Positions 32,735-41,623 of a stretch of DNA of 64,000 bases are shown piece after piece. A program made the position numbers and the translations under genes. The stretch is from Halobacillus locisalis (GTDB taxonomy: Bacteria > Bacillota > Bacilli > Bacillales > Halobacillaceae). The stretch spans positions 372,001-436,000 of the forward strand of contig NZ_JACEFG010000003.1 of the NCBI RefSeq assembly GCF_013694105.1, written 5' to 3'. Each line of letters begins with the position of its first letter. The first letter of the stretch is position 1. A model generated the notes under the pieces. That model had not been told where the DNA came from. It ran no database searches and worked only from the letters and a program-made list of their open reading frames with translations.

Positions 32735-33733
32735 ATGAAATCGATGAAGATGTTTTACATAGCTTTGGCTATGATCGGTCTTATCCTATTTACAGCGGCT
32801 TGTGGCGGCGATACGAATGATAGCCAAGACGAAGCCGATACGACAGAGAATACAGAAACAGAAAATACAGAGAACGAAGAAGCGGCAAGCGAAGAGCGCA
32901 CGCTGACGGATGCGGTCGGGAATGAAGTCACGATTCCGGCTGATCCACAGAATATCATCGCTTCTTATTTAGAGGATTATTTAGTAGCGCTTGATGTCAC
33001 ACCAGCTGCACAATGGTCCGTTCAAGGCGGGGAATCGGTTCAAGGATATCTCCAGGATTCCCTCGGTGATGTGCCGACAATTCCTTATGATCTTCCATTA
33101 GAATCGGTCGCAAGCTTCGAGCCGGACTTGCTTCTGATGGATTCAGCCGGCATGGTCGAAGGGAATAAATACGACCAGTACTCTAGGATCGCTCCTACGT
33201 ATGTCGTGGGTGAAGCGCAGAACAACGACTGGAGAACCGAGCTTGAACGTGTCGGTGAAGTTCTAGGAAAAGAAGACGAAGCTGCTCAAATCCTCGAAGA
33301 TTATGAGCAAAATGTAGAAGAAACGAAAACAGCGGTCCAAGACGCGATCGGTGATGACTCGATTGCGGCGATCTGGTTAGTCGGAAACACGTTCTATGTC
33401 GTCAACGATCAGTTGTCTGCGGGAGACGTATTGTACAATGACTTGGGCGTAACGGCTCCGAACGTCGTGCAGGAAATCGCCAACAGCTCAGAATCGAACT
33501 GGTCTGAGATTTCACTAGAAAAACTGGCTCAGCTCGATGCCGATCATATCATCTTGATCAATGATGATGGGGAAGGCTCTGAAATGCTGCAGGATGAAAT
33601 CTGGCAGAACATCCCGGCCGTTCAAAACGGCAACATTTATGAGTATGCATCTGAAGATTCAAGCTGGCTTTATACGGGGCCGATCGCGAACGAAATGATG
33701 CTTGAAGATATCAAGGAAAGTCTAGTTGAATAA
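32735..33733 (+). CDS. Iron-siderophore-binding lipoprotein
   Basis: 332 residues. Leader with FTAAC lipobox, an acidic linker rich in E, T and N, then a two-lobed periplasmic-type binding fold (RTLTDAVGNEVTIPADPQNII; FEPDLLLMD; DHIILINDD). This is the FecB/FepB class, similar to B. subtilis YfiY or FeuA. It captures ferric siderophore outside the membrane and delivers it to the two FecCD permeases encoded divergently. Fur box upstream; TAAGGAGG ribosome site. Confidence 0.9.
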   Translation: MKSMKMFYIALAMIGLILFTAACGGDTNDSQDEADTTENTETENTENEEAASEERTLTDAVGNEVTIPADPQNIIASYLEDYLVALDVTPAAQWSVQGGESVQGYLQDSLGDVPTIPYDLPLESVASFEPDLLLMDSAGMVEGNKYDQYSRIAPTYVVGEAQNNDWRTELERVGEVLGKEDEAAQILEDYEQNVEETKTAVQDAIGDDSIAAIWLVGNTFYVVNDQLSAGDVLYNDLGVTAPNVVQEIANSSESNWSEISLEKLAQLDADHIILINDDGEGSEMLQDEIWQNIPAVQNGNIYEYASEDSSWLYTGPIANEMMLEDIKESLVE

Positions 33734-33741
33734 TCGTGAAA

Positions 33742-33787
33742 CCAAAAGGACAGGTGTACTGGCAATCGCTGGTGCCTGTCCTTTGGT
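33742..33787 (+). terminator. Terminator of the siderophore-binding protein gene
   Basis: Stem AAAGGACAGG with CCTGTCCTTT around a G-rich loop (about 33745-33784). Confidence 0.75.
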
Positions 33788-33877
33788 GTATCGCCTGAAC
33801 GATGCTACGATGGACGTATAGGATGGCAAATCGAACAGACGCTAACGATACCGAATTCTAAATGAAAAGGTGATGAC

Positions 33878-35332
33878 ATGACGAACGAACAACTGCCTAA
33901 AGCGTGGAACCTTTACCATAGCTATACCGCATTGCCTGGTATTTTTTATGCAAAGACAGAACCTGTACCGGTCGATCAGCCTGAGCTCGTCTTCTTCAAC
34001 AAAAGCTTGGCGGAGTCGCTCGGCTTACCATGTGATGGGGTGACAGAGGAACTTGCGGGGAATGCTTTGCCGGAAGGGGCGGCGCCGATTGCGCAGGCGT
34101 ATGCCGGGCATCAATTCGGCAACTTCACGATGCTCGGGGATGGACGTGCGGTCTTGCTCGGTGAGCAGCTCACGCCTGATGGGAAGCGTGTGGATATTCA
34201 ATTGAAGGGATCCGGACGTACGCCGTTTTCCAGAGCAGGCGACGGACGGGCGCCATATGGTGCGATGATTCGGGAATACATTATGAGTGAGGCGATGCAC
34301 GGTCTTGGGATTCCGACGTCCCGCAGTCTATCCGTCGTGAAAACGGGGGAAGCGGTCCAGCGTGAAACGGCACATGAAGGTGGGGTTCTTGCGCGTGTAG
34401 CGGATAGCCATATACGTGTCGGCACGTTCCAATATGTTGCGAATTGGGGTTCGAAGGATGATTTGAGAGCCCTAGCCGATTACGCGCTTAATCGACATTT
34501 CCCGGGAAATGAAGAAGCGGATCATCCGTATTTGTATCTTCTCGAGCAAGTGATCGACCGTCAAGCGCAGTTGATTGCCAAGTGGCAGCACGTCGGTTTT
34601 ATCCACGGCGTGATGAACACGGATAATATGACGATCAGTGGAGAAACGATCGATTATGGCCCATGTGCATTCATGGATGCTTATGATCCGGATACGGTGT
34701 TCAGCTCGATCGATGCCCAGGGCCGTTACCGTTATGGCAATCAGCCCGGGATCGCGGAGTGGAACCTCGTCCGTTTTGCCGAAACGCTGCTGCCGCTCCT
34801 TGATGAGGACCAAGACACGGCGATCAAGATGGCGGAAGATACGCTTGGTCGTTTTGCGAAATCGTATCGCCAGTATTGGCTCGACGGGATGCGCTCGAAA
34901 CTCGGACTGTTCAACCAAGAGGCGCAGGACGCGCCGATCATCGAAGATTTACTGGATATTATGAAAAAGAATGAAGCCGATTATACGAATACGTTCCGAG
35001 CGTTGACGCTCGGCAGACCGGAAGATACCGGACTTGCTGGTGTTGCCGCTTTTGACCAGTGGTACAAGCAGTGGGAAGCGCGGCTCGGGCGCCAGGATGA
35101 ATCGTGGGAGCAGTCGCTTTATTTGATGAAGCGTTCGAATCCTTCGGTGATTCCGCGGAACCATCGTGTAGAAGAAGCGATCGAGGCGGCGGTTGCGAGA
35201 GAGGATGTAACGGTTTCGGAAGCGTTGCTGGATGTTCTTGCGGATCCGTATGCTTATTCTGAAAAACAGGAACCTTATACGACGTTACCTGCACCGTCTG
35301 CTGAACCGTATCGGACGTTCTGTGGAACATGA
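33878..35332 (+). CDS. selO: SelO/YdiU protein adenylyltransferase
   Basis: 484 residues, normal for the family. Conserved segments include [69 protein letters not shown] and [10 protein letters not shown]. SelO is a pseudokinase-fold enzyme that transfers AMP to proteins, linked to redox homeostasis. The C-terminus ends in FCGT rather than the selenocysteine tail of animal SelO. ATG 33878 follows AAAAGGTGATG. A strong terminator follows. Confidence 0.95.
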   Translation: MTNEQLPKAWNLYHSYTALPGIFYAKTEPVPVDQPELVFFNKSLAESLGLPCDGVTEELAGNALPEGAAPIAQAYAGHQFGNFTMLGDGRAVLLGEQLTPDGKRVDIQLKGSGRTPFSRAGDGRAPYGAMIREYIMSEAMHGLGIPTSRSLSVVKTGEAVQRETAHEGGVLARVADSHIRVGTFQYVANWGSKDDLRALADYALNRHFPGNEEADHPYLYLLEQVIDRQAQLIAKWQHVGFIHGVMNTDNMTISGETIDYGPCAFMDAYDPDTVFSSIDAQGRYRYGNQPGIAEWNLVRFAETLLPLLDEDQDTAIKMAEDTLGRFAKSYRQYWLDGMRSKLGLFNQEAQDAPIIEDLLDIMKKNEADYTNTFRALTLGRPEDTGLAGVAAFDQWYKQWEARLGRQDESWEQSLYLMKRSNPSVIPRNHRVEEAIEAAVAREDVTVSEALLDVLADPYAYSEKQEPYTTLPAPSAEPYRTFCGT

Positions 35333-35333
35333 C

Positions 35334-35380
35334 AAAAAGGAGGACCTACTGGCCTGAGCCAGTGGGGCCTCCTTTTTTAT
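35334..35380 (+). terminator. Terminator of selO
   Basis: AAAGGAGGACCTACTGG paired with CCAGTGGGGCCTCCTTT and six T. Confidence 0.9.
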
Positions 35381-35396
35381 TGGATGCTGTGTGGGG

Positions 35397-35560
35397 GATT
35401 CGGACAAAGCGAGTGGTATTTCGGACATCTGCCAGAGCAATTCGGACAAGAGCTGCGCGATTTAGGACATCTCAGGAGTTTTCCGGACATTCTGCCTTTA
35501 TTCGGACATTTGCGCGGTCGATTCGGACAAACTCCACGCTTTTTCGGACACTCTAGCTTC
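35397..35560 (+). repeat. Family A repeat array, 8 units (locus 2)
   Basis: Cores TTCGGACAA/T at 35402, 35423, 35444, 35465, 35485, 35504, 35525 and 35546. Steps are 21, 21, 21, 21, 20, 19, 21 and 21 bp. The base after GGACA alternates A and T for the first units. It lies between the selO terminator and a lipoprotein gene, on the same strand as the other family A arrays. Confidence 0.9.
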
Positions 35561-35673
35561 TCTCATTTAAAAAATCAGAGAATCGCATTTGATCGCCTGA
35601 GTCAAGAGACCTGTCCCACTGGTTCGACTTTTTTGCTAGAATGGTAGGTAGATTAGGGAGAGGAAGATGTACG

Positions 35674-36429
35674 ATGATCAGGAAGTGGGTATGGCTGTTG
35701 GCCTTGATCGGTCTCTTAGCGGCTTGTTCAGAGAAGGAGGCCCCGGTTGAAGAGCCGCAGGAGGTCGAAGCGGAAGAGAGTGCTGATGTGGTTGAGGACC
35801 ATGTCGAGTCCGTCGATGAGCATGCGGAAGGGGAAGAAGATGGGCACGGGCACGCGCACGCGCATGGGGAATCCTTTGTCGTCGACTCGACAAAGCCTCT
35901 TGAGGATTTTTCGGAAAGGTATCAGGAAATCGCTCGTACCTTGGGGGACTATGAGCTCCCGGAGGAAGGGCGGCTGACGCTTGAGGAATGGGGAGAGAAG
36001 TACGGTGAATCGAGGTTAGTCAATCCTGAAGATTATATCTATTACGAAAATGGATACACGTTTGCGAAAGCGACGAAGGACTTGAACTCGATCACCTCAT
36101 TACCTCCTGATCATATCCAGGCGGATCCTTATGGAACGCAGGCGCTCGGTTCTTTTAAAACGAACATTGTTACGTTGGCGTTCGGGTTGCAGGAAGAACC
36201 TGAGGAAGATCAGGTGCAGGAGATGAGTCGCATGGTGGCGGATGAGCTCGGGAAGTTGGAGCCGTTCTTGCAGGAGTATGAGATGATTGCGGAGTGGACG
36301 CGCGAGACGCGAGGATATTTTGTGGAGGCGGCTGATGGTGGAGGGCATGATGTGTTCCACCAGGGAAATGAGAATTTGCAGGAAATGAAGGGCTTGATTT
36401 TGACAATCAATAGGGAGCACTGGGAATAG
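35674..36429 (+). CDS. Lipoprotein with histidine-rich metal-binding stretch
   Basis: 251 residues from ATG 35674. Leader ends in LLAAC. The mature N-terminus is a long acidic linker followed by HAEGEEDGHGHAHAHGE, a histidine cluster likely to bind zinc, nickel or copper. The remaining 160 residues are helical and unrecognised. No transport gene adjoins it. A metal-chaperone or metal-sensing surface role is inference. The upstream frame from 35641 is rejected because the leader must be N-terminal. Confidence 0.65.
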   Translation: MIRKWVWLLALIGLLAACSEKEAPVEEPQEVEAEESADVVEDHVESVDEHAEGEEDGHGHAHAHGESFVVDSTKPLEDFSERYQEIARTLGDYELPEEGRLTLEEWGEKYGESRLVNPEDYIYYENGYTFAKATKDLNSITSLPPDHIQADPYGTQALGSFKTNIVTLAFGLQEEPEEDQVQEMSRMVADELGKLEPFLQEYEMIAEWTRETRGYFVEAADGGGHDVFHQGNENLQEMKGLILTINREHWE

Positions 36430-36434
36430 TGTTG

Positions 36435-36480
36435 ATGGGGACGGTTCTTGCGTTTGTTCAAACGCGAGAACCGTCCCCAT
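36435..36480. repeat. Family C palindrome, copy 1
   Basis: ATGGGGACGGTTCT...GCGTTT / AAACGC..AGAACCGTCCCCAT, a nearly perfect 46-bp palindrome between convergent genes. It can act as a bidirectional hairpin but lacks a T-run. Confidence 0.85.
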
Positions 36481-36481
36481 T

Positions 36482-37378
36482 TCAAATTTGCTGAACAATC
36501 CGCTCACAAATCTCGTGCGTTTGAAGCGAGTCCTGAATGGAAGGGGAAGGGACGTTTTGCTGCTGGATACATTCTATGAAATGATCCGTGATTTGATAGA
36601 AGCCACGTTTATAGAGCGTGGGGTCCCAGCCGCCAAAGGTCGAGTAACTGACTTCTTTATTATGATAATGTGTCGTTTCCACAAGGTCTTGGATGACGTA
36701 TTTATCATGAGCGGTTGAATACTCGATGATTTCTTCGGTGACTCCACCGTTACGGTTCATGATTCCGATCGCGGTGCAGTCTTTTCCAATCAGATGGATG
36801 ATGAGGTGATCCATCATGTCCCCGTTTTTCATAGCACGCACGTGGACGTTCAGAACTTCGGTGTCCATGAGGAATCGCAGTGTATCGACGACATGGATGA
36901 AGTCTTCCACCACATAGCGGCGCACGTAATCCGGTTCATTGAAGCGGTTCTTCTGCATGAGGATCAGGCTCGGTTTTCCTTTATCTTTCAACGCTTTGAC
37001 GGGAGGGATGAAGCGGCGGTTGAAGCCGACCATGGCCGTGACATTCATTTCTTCTGCTAGTCGGACGATTCGCTCGGTTTCCTCAAAACTCAATGAAATC
37101 GGCTTGTCTATGTACACGTTGATGCCGTTTATGATGAGTTTCTCAGCTAGATCTGCGTGTGCTTCGGTCGCCGCGCTGATGATGGCACCGTCGATCTTTT
37201 TCTCGATCAGTTCATCGATGGAGGTCGTTTTTTCTTCGATCCGGTATTTGTTTGCGAGCCGGTCGAGTGTTTCGTTGTTTCGTGTGCAAAGGACAAGTTC
37301 TATTCCTTCTTTTTCGGATAAGACAGGGAGGTAGGCTTTCTGGGCAATATCTCCGAGTCCGATGATAGCAATTTTCAT
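36482..37378 (-). CDS. Gfo/Idh/MocA-family NAD(P)-dependent oxidoreductase
   Basis: 298 residues. MKIAIIGLGDIAQKAYLP is the dinucleotide-binding loop and VYIDKPISLSFEE carries the conserved E/D-K-P catalytic lysine motif. The C-terminal half is the beta-sheet substrate domain. The substrate (a sugar or polyol derivative) is unknown. ATG 37378 is chosen because GGAGGA lies six bases before it, while ATG 37384 falls within the ribosome site. Monocistronic, flanked by two family C palindromes. Confidence 0.85.
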   Translation of the reverse strand: MKIAIIGLGDIAQKAYLPVLSEKEGIELVLCTRNNETLDRLANKYRIEEKTTSIDELIEKKIDGAIISAATEAHADLAEKLIINGINVYIDKPISLSFEETERIVRLAEEMNVTAMVGFNRRFIPPVKALKDKGKPSLILMQKNRFNEPDYVRRYVVEDFIHVVDTLRFLMDTEVLNVHVRAMKNGDMMDHLIIHLIGKDCTAIGIMNRNGGVTEEIIEYSTAHDKYVIQDLVETTHYHNKEVSYSTFGGWDPTLYKRGFYQITDHFIECIQQQNVPSPSIQDSLQTHEICERIVQQI

Positions 37379-37414
37379 AGTCATTCCTCCACAAGGGTTT
37401 ACCTAAAGAATATA

Positions 37415-37451
37415 GGGACGGTTCTCATGATGCAAACATGAGAACCGTCCC
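37415..37451. repeat. Family C palindrome, copy 2
   Basis: GGGACGGTTCTCATG (37415-37429), 7-base loop ATGCAAA, CATGAGAACCGTCCC (37437-37451): a perfect 15-bp stem downstream of the TolB-like gene. Confidence 0.9.
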
Positions 37452-37469
37452 CGCGCTAGGGCACCCACA

Positions 37470-38468
37470 CTAAGGCATGTCGATCATGAGTTCTTTTTCG
37501 ATGTTGTTCTCGAGGTCGACGATCCAATACTCGAGGTCGCGCTCACGACTCGTTCCGAAATTGCGGTCACGGGTGTAGAGGAGTCGATCGCGATTGTGGA
37601 AGAACGTCGGGGAGCCGGCGTAATCTTGGACATTTGTGACTTGTTCGATATTTTCTCCGTTACGGTCCATGACGAAAATGTTGTAGATGTACCTCCCACT
37701 CTTTGTGGTTGATCCGACATCAGCGAAGGCGATTCTTTCATGATCAGATGAAAGAACGGGATGGGAGAGAGCGGGGCCGTGACCGGCTTGGGATTCATAG
37801 CTTTCTTCCAATGTCACGGGCGTTTGGTCCCCCGTGTTCAAATCGGCGAACATCAACTGGTCACTGAACTCGAAGGGGGCACTGATGTTTAAATAAAAGA
37901 TTTCATTATCAGATAGCATATCAATCGCTCCGAATTTGAAATCAACAGAATGATCGACGACTTCGCTCTCACCCGAATCCAGGTTCATCTTGCGGAATTC
38001 GAAATCTTTTACGACTCCGTTTCGGTACATCGTATAATAAATCGATTTTCCATCAGGGGTAAAGGCCGTATCCAGTACGTTGTGCTGCTTTTCTGTTAGC
38101 GGGCGAGCGGATCCATATTCATACAACATCAGTTGAGCGTAAACGTCTTCCTCCACTTGCCCCTTTTTCAGAAACGTAAACGATTCTCCGTCTGGTGCGA
38201 ACGTGGGCTCTTCGAAGGAGAACCCTTCATCCGGCGGCAGAATCCGTTCAGCTTCTCCACCATTCATTGCCATTTTATAAAGAGAAGACGTGCCGTTATG
38301 GGCATAGGGGAAAATCAGGGTCTCATCATCTGGTGACAGGGCGGGGAAATCTTCGAGTCCGGTGTAGCCCGTCGGTCCGGCTGACATGCTTCCGGTGCTC
38401 GAGAGGATGACGTAGAGAATGATCATCCCGGCGATAAACCAGAGGCTTTTTTTATTGATTCGCTTCAT
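37470..38468 (-). CDS. TolB/PD40-type beta-propeller protein, membrane anchored
   Basis: 332 residues. An N-terminal helix (LWFIAGMIILYVILSS) acts as signal anchor. Repeated blocks such as FPALSPDDETLIF, PTFAPDGESFTFL, AFTPDGKSIYYTM and PVLSSDHERIAFAD are PD40/WD-like propeller blades. It is probably an extracytoplasmic binding protein. It ends a minus-strand operon beginning with the PadR gene at 39914; the gap to the preceding gene is 4 bases. Confidence 0.75.
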   Translation of the reverse strand: MKRINKKSLWFIAGMIILYVILSSTGSMSAGPTGYTGLEDFPALSPDDETLIFPYAHNGTSSLYKMAMNGGEAERILPPDEGFSFEEPTFAPDGESFTFLKKGQVEEDVYAQLMLYEYGSARPLTEKQHNVLDTAFTPDGKSIYYTMYRNGVVKDFEFRKMNLDSGESEVVDHSVDFKFGAIDMLSDNEIFYLNISAPFEFSDQLMFADLNTGDQTPVTLEESYESQAGHGPALSHPVLSSDHERIAFADVGSTTKSGRYIYNIFVMDRNGENIEQVTNVQDYAGSPTFFHNRDRLLYTRDRNFGTSRERDLEYWIVDLENNIEKELMIDMP

Positions 38469-38472
38469 GCGT

Positions 38473-38721
38473 TCACCTTCCTTGCATCAAATCTTTTGTC
38501 GTCAAATAGAGGACGAAGCCGAGTAAGAGGACGACCACGCCGTACATGCCTAATTTCAAATAGAATAGCAGGCCCGCCACTAATGCAATGCCACCAAGTC
38601 CGATCATCAGGCGGGAGGTGATCAGGGCCACTTTTCTTTTTTTGAAAAAGAGAAGGGTGACGTGCAGCGCCAAGAGTCCGACAATGAGCCCCCACTCCCA
38701 ATAATTGTGCAGTATTTCCAT
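38473..38721 (-). CDS. Small three-helix membrane protein
   Basis: 82 residues with helices at about 10-27, 36-53 and 56-75. Gene spacing of a few bases on both sides places it in the PadR operon. No family recognised. Confidence 0.65.
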   Translation of the reverse strand: MEILHNYWEWGLIVGLLALHVTLLFFKKRKVALITSRLMIGLGGIALVAGLLFYLKLGMYGVVVLLLGFVLYLTTKDLMQGR

Positions 38722-38733
38722 ACAAATCCCCTC

Positions 38734-39594
38734 CTATAGCAGTAATGGTCTCAGTGTGACTACGGTGAACAGGACGATGACGATTAAGGCGGGAATCATC
38801 GAGGCGACGGGTTTCCGCGCAATGAGTTTGATCAAAAGTTTGTAGAATAAGAGCCAGCCGACCACGAAACTCACCGGAATGAGAACGAGCCAATTGAGTC
38901 CGATCATAGCGATGAATCCGTACACAAAGAATATGGCGACGCCGCAAATCAAGGCGCCAGCTAAAATATTGACGATGTGACTCACTTTTTTCAGGCGACG
39001 GTTTCGTTTATCATTCGTTTCATCAATCGAATGAAAGTAGGAGTTGCGGATGATGAACGTGAGACATGTCAGTACGAGAACAGCTAAGTAAATACCGAAC
39101 AATATCGTTTGGAGTTCTGGAAATTGGATGATGGCAAAATAGCTGAACCCATTCCAACCCGCGTTCAAAAAAACGAGCGCGCCTACTGACCAATAAAAGC
39201 GGCCGAGCAGGGGAATGTTCATGGCGACAAGCGTGACGAGTGTTCCGAATGTTAGCTGGATCGCAAGCCAACCAAGTGATGGTTCATTGAATGTTGCTAG
39301 AAAAGCGAAGTGGAGAAAGATGCCTAGCGCAATGGTTGCAAACCCGATGACGTACAGAAGGCTGCGTTGGTACGGATACATCGTTTCCTGGAGCCCGTTT
39401 CCGACTAAGCCCGCATCGCCGAACTCCTCGATCGCTTTCTTCTCCGCTTGTTTGGAAGTATGACCTTCCTCCTCGTATTGTTCTTTCAAGGAAGACAAGT
39501 GGGTGAGCATTTCTTCTTTCATCTCGGCTCGTTCTTCTTCGTCACTTTGCATCTGATTCAGGATTTTCTCGATATGCTTCTCTAATCGATTCAT
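38734..39594 (-). CDS. Permease-prefix/DUF1700-like membrane protein
   Basis: 286 residues. The first 75 form the soluble helical prefix seen in PadR-linked membrane proteins (MNRLEKHIEKILNQM, KKAIEEFGDAGLVG); about seven helices follow. ATG 39594 overlaps the padR stop by four bases, so the two are coupled and the longer frame from 39642 is rejected. PadR plus prefix protein pairs respond to antibiotics or envelope stress; the exact role is unknown. Confidence 0.7.
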   Translation of the reverse strand: MNRLEKHIEKILNQMQSDEEERAEMKEEMLTHLSSLKEQYEEEGHTSKQAEKKAIEEFGDAGLVGNGLQETMYPYQRSLLYVIGFATIALGIFLHFAFLATFNEPSLGWLAIQLTFGTLVTLVAMNIPLLGRFYWSVGALVFLNAGWNGFSYFAIIQFPELQTILFGIYLAVLVLTCLTFIIRNSYFHSIDETNDKRNRRLKKVSHIVNILAGALICGVAIFFVYGFIAMIGLNWLVLIPVSFVVGWLLFYKLLIKLIARKPVASMIPALIVIVLFTVVTLRPLLL

Positions 39595-39914
39595 GTGCCT
39601 TCCTCCGATGTCTTCAAAATTAGGTCGTTGACGCTTTTCCACTCCCCGAGCTTCTTAGCTAACATCGCATTCCCTTCGTCCGTGATCTGGTAATACTTGC
39701 GGCGACCACTCGCCGTTTCCGACCAATAAGAGGTCAGCCATTCTTTCTTTTCCAAACGCTTTAATGCAGGATACAACGTTCCTTCACTCATATTGTATAG
39801 GTCATCGCTTTGTTGTTTGAGCCGTTTCACAATTTCATAGCCGTACATATCTTGCTTTGAGAGCAGGCCAAGCATGAGGATGTCGATGCTGCCTTTCATA
39901 ATTTCACGATCCAT
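39591..39914 (-). CDS. PadR-family transcriptional regulator
   Basis: 107 residues. The winged helix is clear: ILMLGLLSKQDMYGYEIVKRLKQ (helices 1-3) and EGTLYPALKRLEKKEWLTSYW (recognition helix and wing), with a C-terminal dimerisation helix. PadR proteins repress their own operon until a ligand binds. It heads the four-gene minus-strand operon down to 37470. Confidence 0.9.
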   Translation of the reverse strand: MDREIMKGSIDILMLGLLSKQDMYGYEIVKRLKQQSDDLYNMSEGTLYPALKRLEKKEWLTSYWSETASGRRKYYQITDEGNAMLAKKLGEWKSVNDLILKTSEEGT

Positions 39915-40039
39915 GATTTTGCCCCTTCCCGCTTTCTTTTGTTAGGTTTCCACTAATATGGAATTTATTGTTATGGTCATTGTATTACGAGGTACATCGT
40001 ATTACAAGGTCTAGGAGGAAATTTGTTCCTGGAAATGTG

Positions 40040-40097
40040 TTGACTTTTATATCACTTAACGATATATTACATTTATTGATATATCATTTAATGATAT
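40040..40097 (+). promoter_or_regulatory. Promoter and palindromic operators of the PadR-DUF2812 operon
   Basis: TTGACT (40040-40045) and TATATT (40063-40068) with a 17-bp spacer form a strong sigma-A promoter. An imperfect palindrome ATATCACTTAACGATAT (40049-40065) lies in the spacer and a perfect one, ATATCATTTAATGATAT (40081-40097), follows the -10. They are 32 bp apart and are probably PadR binding sites for autoregulation. Confidence 0.75.
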
Positions 40098-40117
40098 AAA
40101 ACATAAGGAGCATGAAT

Positions 40118-40459
40118 ATGGCGAGAAATGACTCACTTGAAACAGGCGAGCTGACGGATACATCCTTTTATATCCTGCTGTCGCTTGTCGAAGCAAGGCA
40201 TGGATATTTGATCATGCAAAACATCGAAGAGCTGACTGATGGCGGATTTTCAATCGGGCCGGCATCGATGTACACGACGATCAAGAAACTGTTATCGGCT
40301 GAATTGATTGAACAGTACGGAGATGGGAAAGGGAAGCGCAAGACATACATCGCCACCGATAAGGGATTGAAGTTGTTGGAAAAAGACATCAAGAGAAGAG
40401 AACAGATGATTTTTCATGCGAAACAAGTGCTGAATCAGAAAGGAGACCGATTAGGATGA
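40118..40459 (+). CDS. PadR-family transcriptional regulator
   Basis: 113 residues. FYILLSLVEARHGYLIMQNIEE and GPASMYTTIKKLLSAELIEQYG are the winged-helix elements, distinct from the PadR encoded at 39591. ATG 40118 is preferred to 40112 because AAGGAG ends one base before the latter. The stop overlaps the DUF2812 start (ATGA), so regulator and target are coupled. Confidence 0.88.
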   Translation: MARNDSLETGELTDTSFYILLSLVEARHGYLIMQNIEELTDGGFSIGPASMYTTIKKLLSAELIEQYGDGKGKRKTYIATDKGLKLLEKDIKRREQMIFHAKQVLNQKGDRLG

Positions 40460-40992
40460 AAAAGAAATACGTGGTGTCAAGAGGACTTGCTTTTGGTGAA
40501 GAAAAAGATATGGCCAAACTGACCTCTTACGCGAAACAAGGGTGGGTATTGGAACGGTTCGCTCCGTTCGGCTTTTTGTTGAAAAAAGGAAAGGTGCAAC
40601 ACTTGTCATTTGCGGTCGATTATAACAAGGATCCGGATGATGAATATTTCGCTTATTTTGAACAGGCTGGCTGGACTCATATGTGCAGCGGGGTGGATTA
40701 CATACACGTCTTCTCAAGCCCAGAAGGAACCCAACCGATCTATTCAGACCGCGAGACGACGCTTGAGAAATATGAAGTGGAAAAAAAGAACACGGGAATG
40801 GTTGCCTTGCCTTCGCTGATCGCAACCATTCTGCTTTTTATCTGTGGGAATTTGGAAGGTGTGTCTGGTCTCATGGAAGAAGTCTTAATTTGGTCAGGCT
40901 TCGCAACAATGATCGTGTTCGTATTCTCGGGAATGCCTTATGTCGGGTATCGGTATAAATTGAGCAAGGTGAGAAAAGGGTGGGGAAAATGA
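40456..40992 (+). CDS. DUF2812 membrane protein
   Basis: 178 residues. The N-terminal 110 residues form the DUF2812 soluble domain (KLTSYAKQGWVLERFAPFGFLLKKG; DPDDEYFAYFEQAGWTHMC), followed by two helices (about 117-137 and 143-163). These proteins are nearly always encoded beside PadR regulators, as here. Function unknown; stress response at the membrane is suspected. It overlaps its neighbour on each side. Confidence 0.8.
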   Translation: MKKKYVVSRGLAFGEEKDMAKLTSYAKQGWVLERFAPFGFLLKKGKVQHLSFAVDYNKDPDDEYFAYFEQAGWTHMCSGVDYIHVFSSPEGTQPIYSDRETTLEKYEVEKKNTGMVALPSLIATILLFICGNLEGVSGLMEEVLIWSGFATMIVFVFSGMPYVGYRYKLSKVRKGWGK

Positions 40993-41510
40993 AGAAACGG
41001 ATATTCAGGTTGTTCTTTGCCTGGCAGGATCAAGCGGAAGAAAAGTGGCTGACGGAGATGGCTGAGCAAGGCTTTCATTTCTCCAAGTACAAATTCGGTT
41101 TATACACATTCAAGAAAGCGGAGGCTGCTGATTATGTATATAAACTGGACTACAAAGGATCCTCAGACCAAGATCTTGAAGAATATGTGACGTTCTTTGA
41201 AGATGCGGGCTGGGAGCATGTCGATCGTTTCCACGGCTGGCATTATTTCAGGAAGGTGAAGAATGGTTCAGAAGAGGAGCCCGTCATATACTCGGATCGT
41301 CATTCTGAATCTCAAAAATATAAATCTCTGGTCAATTTCTTGATTCCGATCTTTCTCATGACGGTGGCGATCTTTTTGACGATCATCGTACCGAACAGAC
41401 CGAACGCTTCGATGATAGAGGTCATGAAATGGCTGTATATCGTTCTAATTAGTATGTACGTGTTTGCCATTGTCCGAGTAAGGTTGAAAGTGAGGAAACT
41501 ACAAAAATAG
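40980..41510 (+). CDS. DUF2812 membrane protein, second copy
   Basis: 176 residues with the same plan as the preceding gene: KWLTEMAEQGFHFSKYKFGLYTF, then VTFFEDAGWEHVDRFHGWHYF, then two helices (about 120-140 and 145-167). Its start overlaps the upstream gene by 13 bases. The two DUF2812 proteins are diverged paralogues and may form a hetero-complex; that is inference. Confidence 0.8.
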   Translation: MGKMKKRIFRLFFAWQDQAEEKWLTEMAEQGFHFSKYKFGLYTFKKAEAADYVYKLDYKGSSDQDLEEYVTFFEDAGWEHVDRFHGWHYFRKVKNGSEEEPVIYSDRHSESQKYKSLVNFLIPIFLMTVAIFLTIIVPNRPNASMIEVMKWLYIVLISMYVFAIVRVRLKVRKLQK

Positions 41511-41559
41511 TGGCACCAAACAATAAATTGGGAACGTTTTGGAATGAACATGGGTGAAC

Positions 41560-41602
41560 ATGGGGACGGTTCTCGCGTCTGCAAACGCGAGAACCGTCCC
41601 CA
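41560..41602. repeat. Family C palindrome, copy 3
   Basis: ATGGGGACGGTTCTCGCGT / ACGCGAGAACCGTCCCCAT around a short CTGCAA-type loop, a nearly perfect 43-bp palindrome after the DUF2812 operon. Confidence 0.9.
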
Positions 41603-41623
41603 TATCAAACTAGGAGGTTCTTC

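Noticed and set aside
38465-38947. 160-codon minus-strand ORF overlapping the TolB operon
   Set aside because: It runs in a different frame through two better supported membrane protein genes and is histidine/arginine-rich, as antisense or off-frame products usually are.
40118-41510. Toxin-antitoxin reading of the PadR/DUF2812 genes
   Set aside because: The regulator is a clear PadR and the targets are DUF2812 membrane proteins; this pairing is common and not a toxin-antitoxin system.
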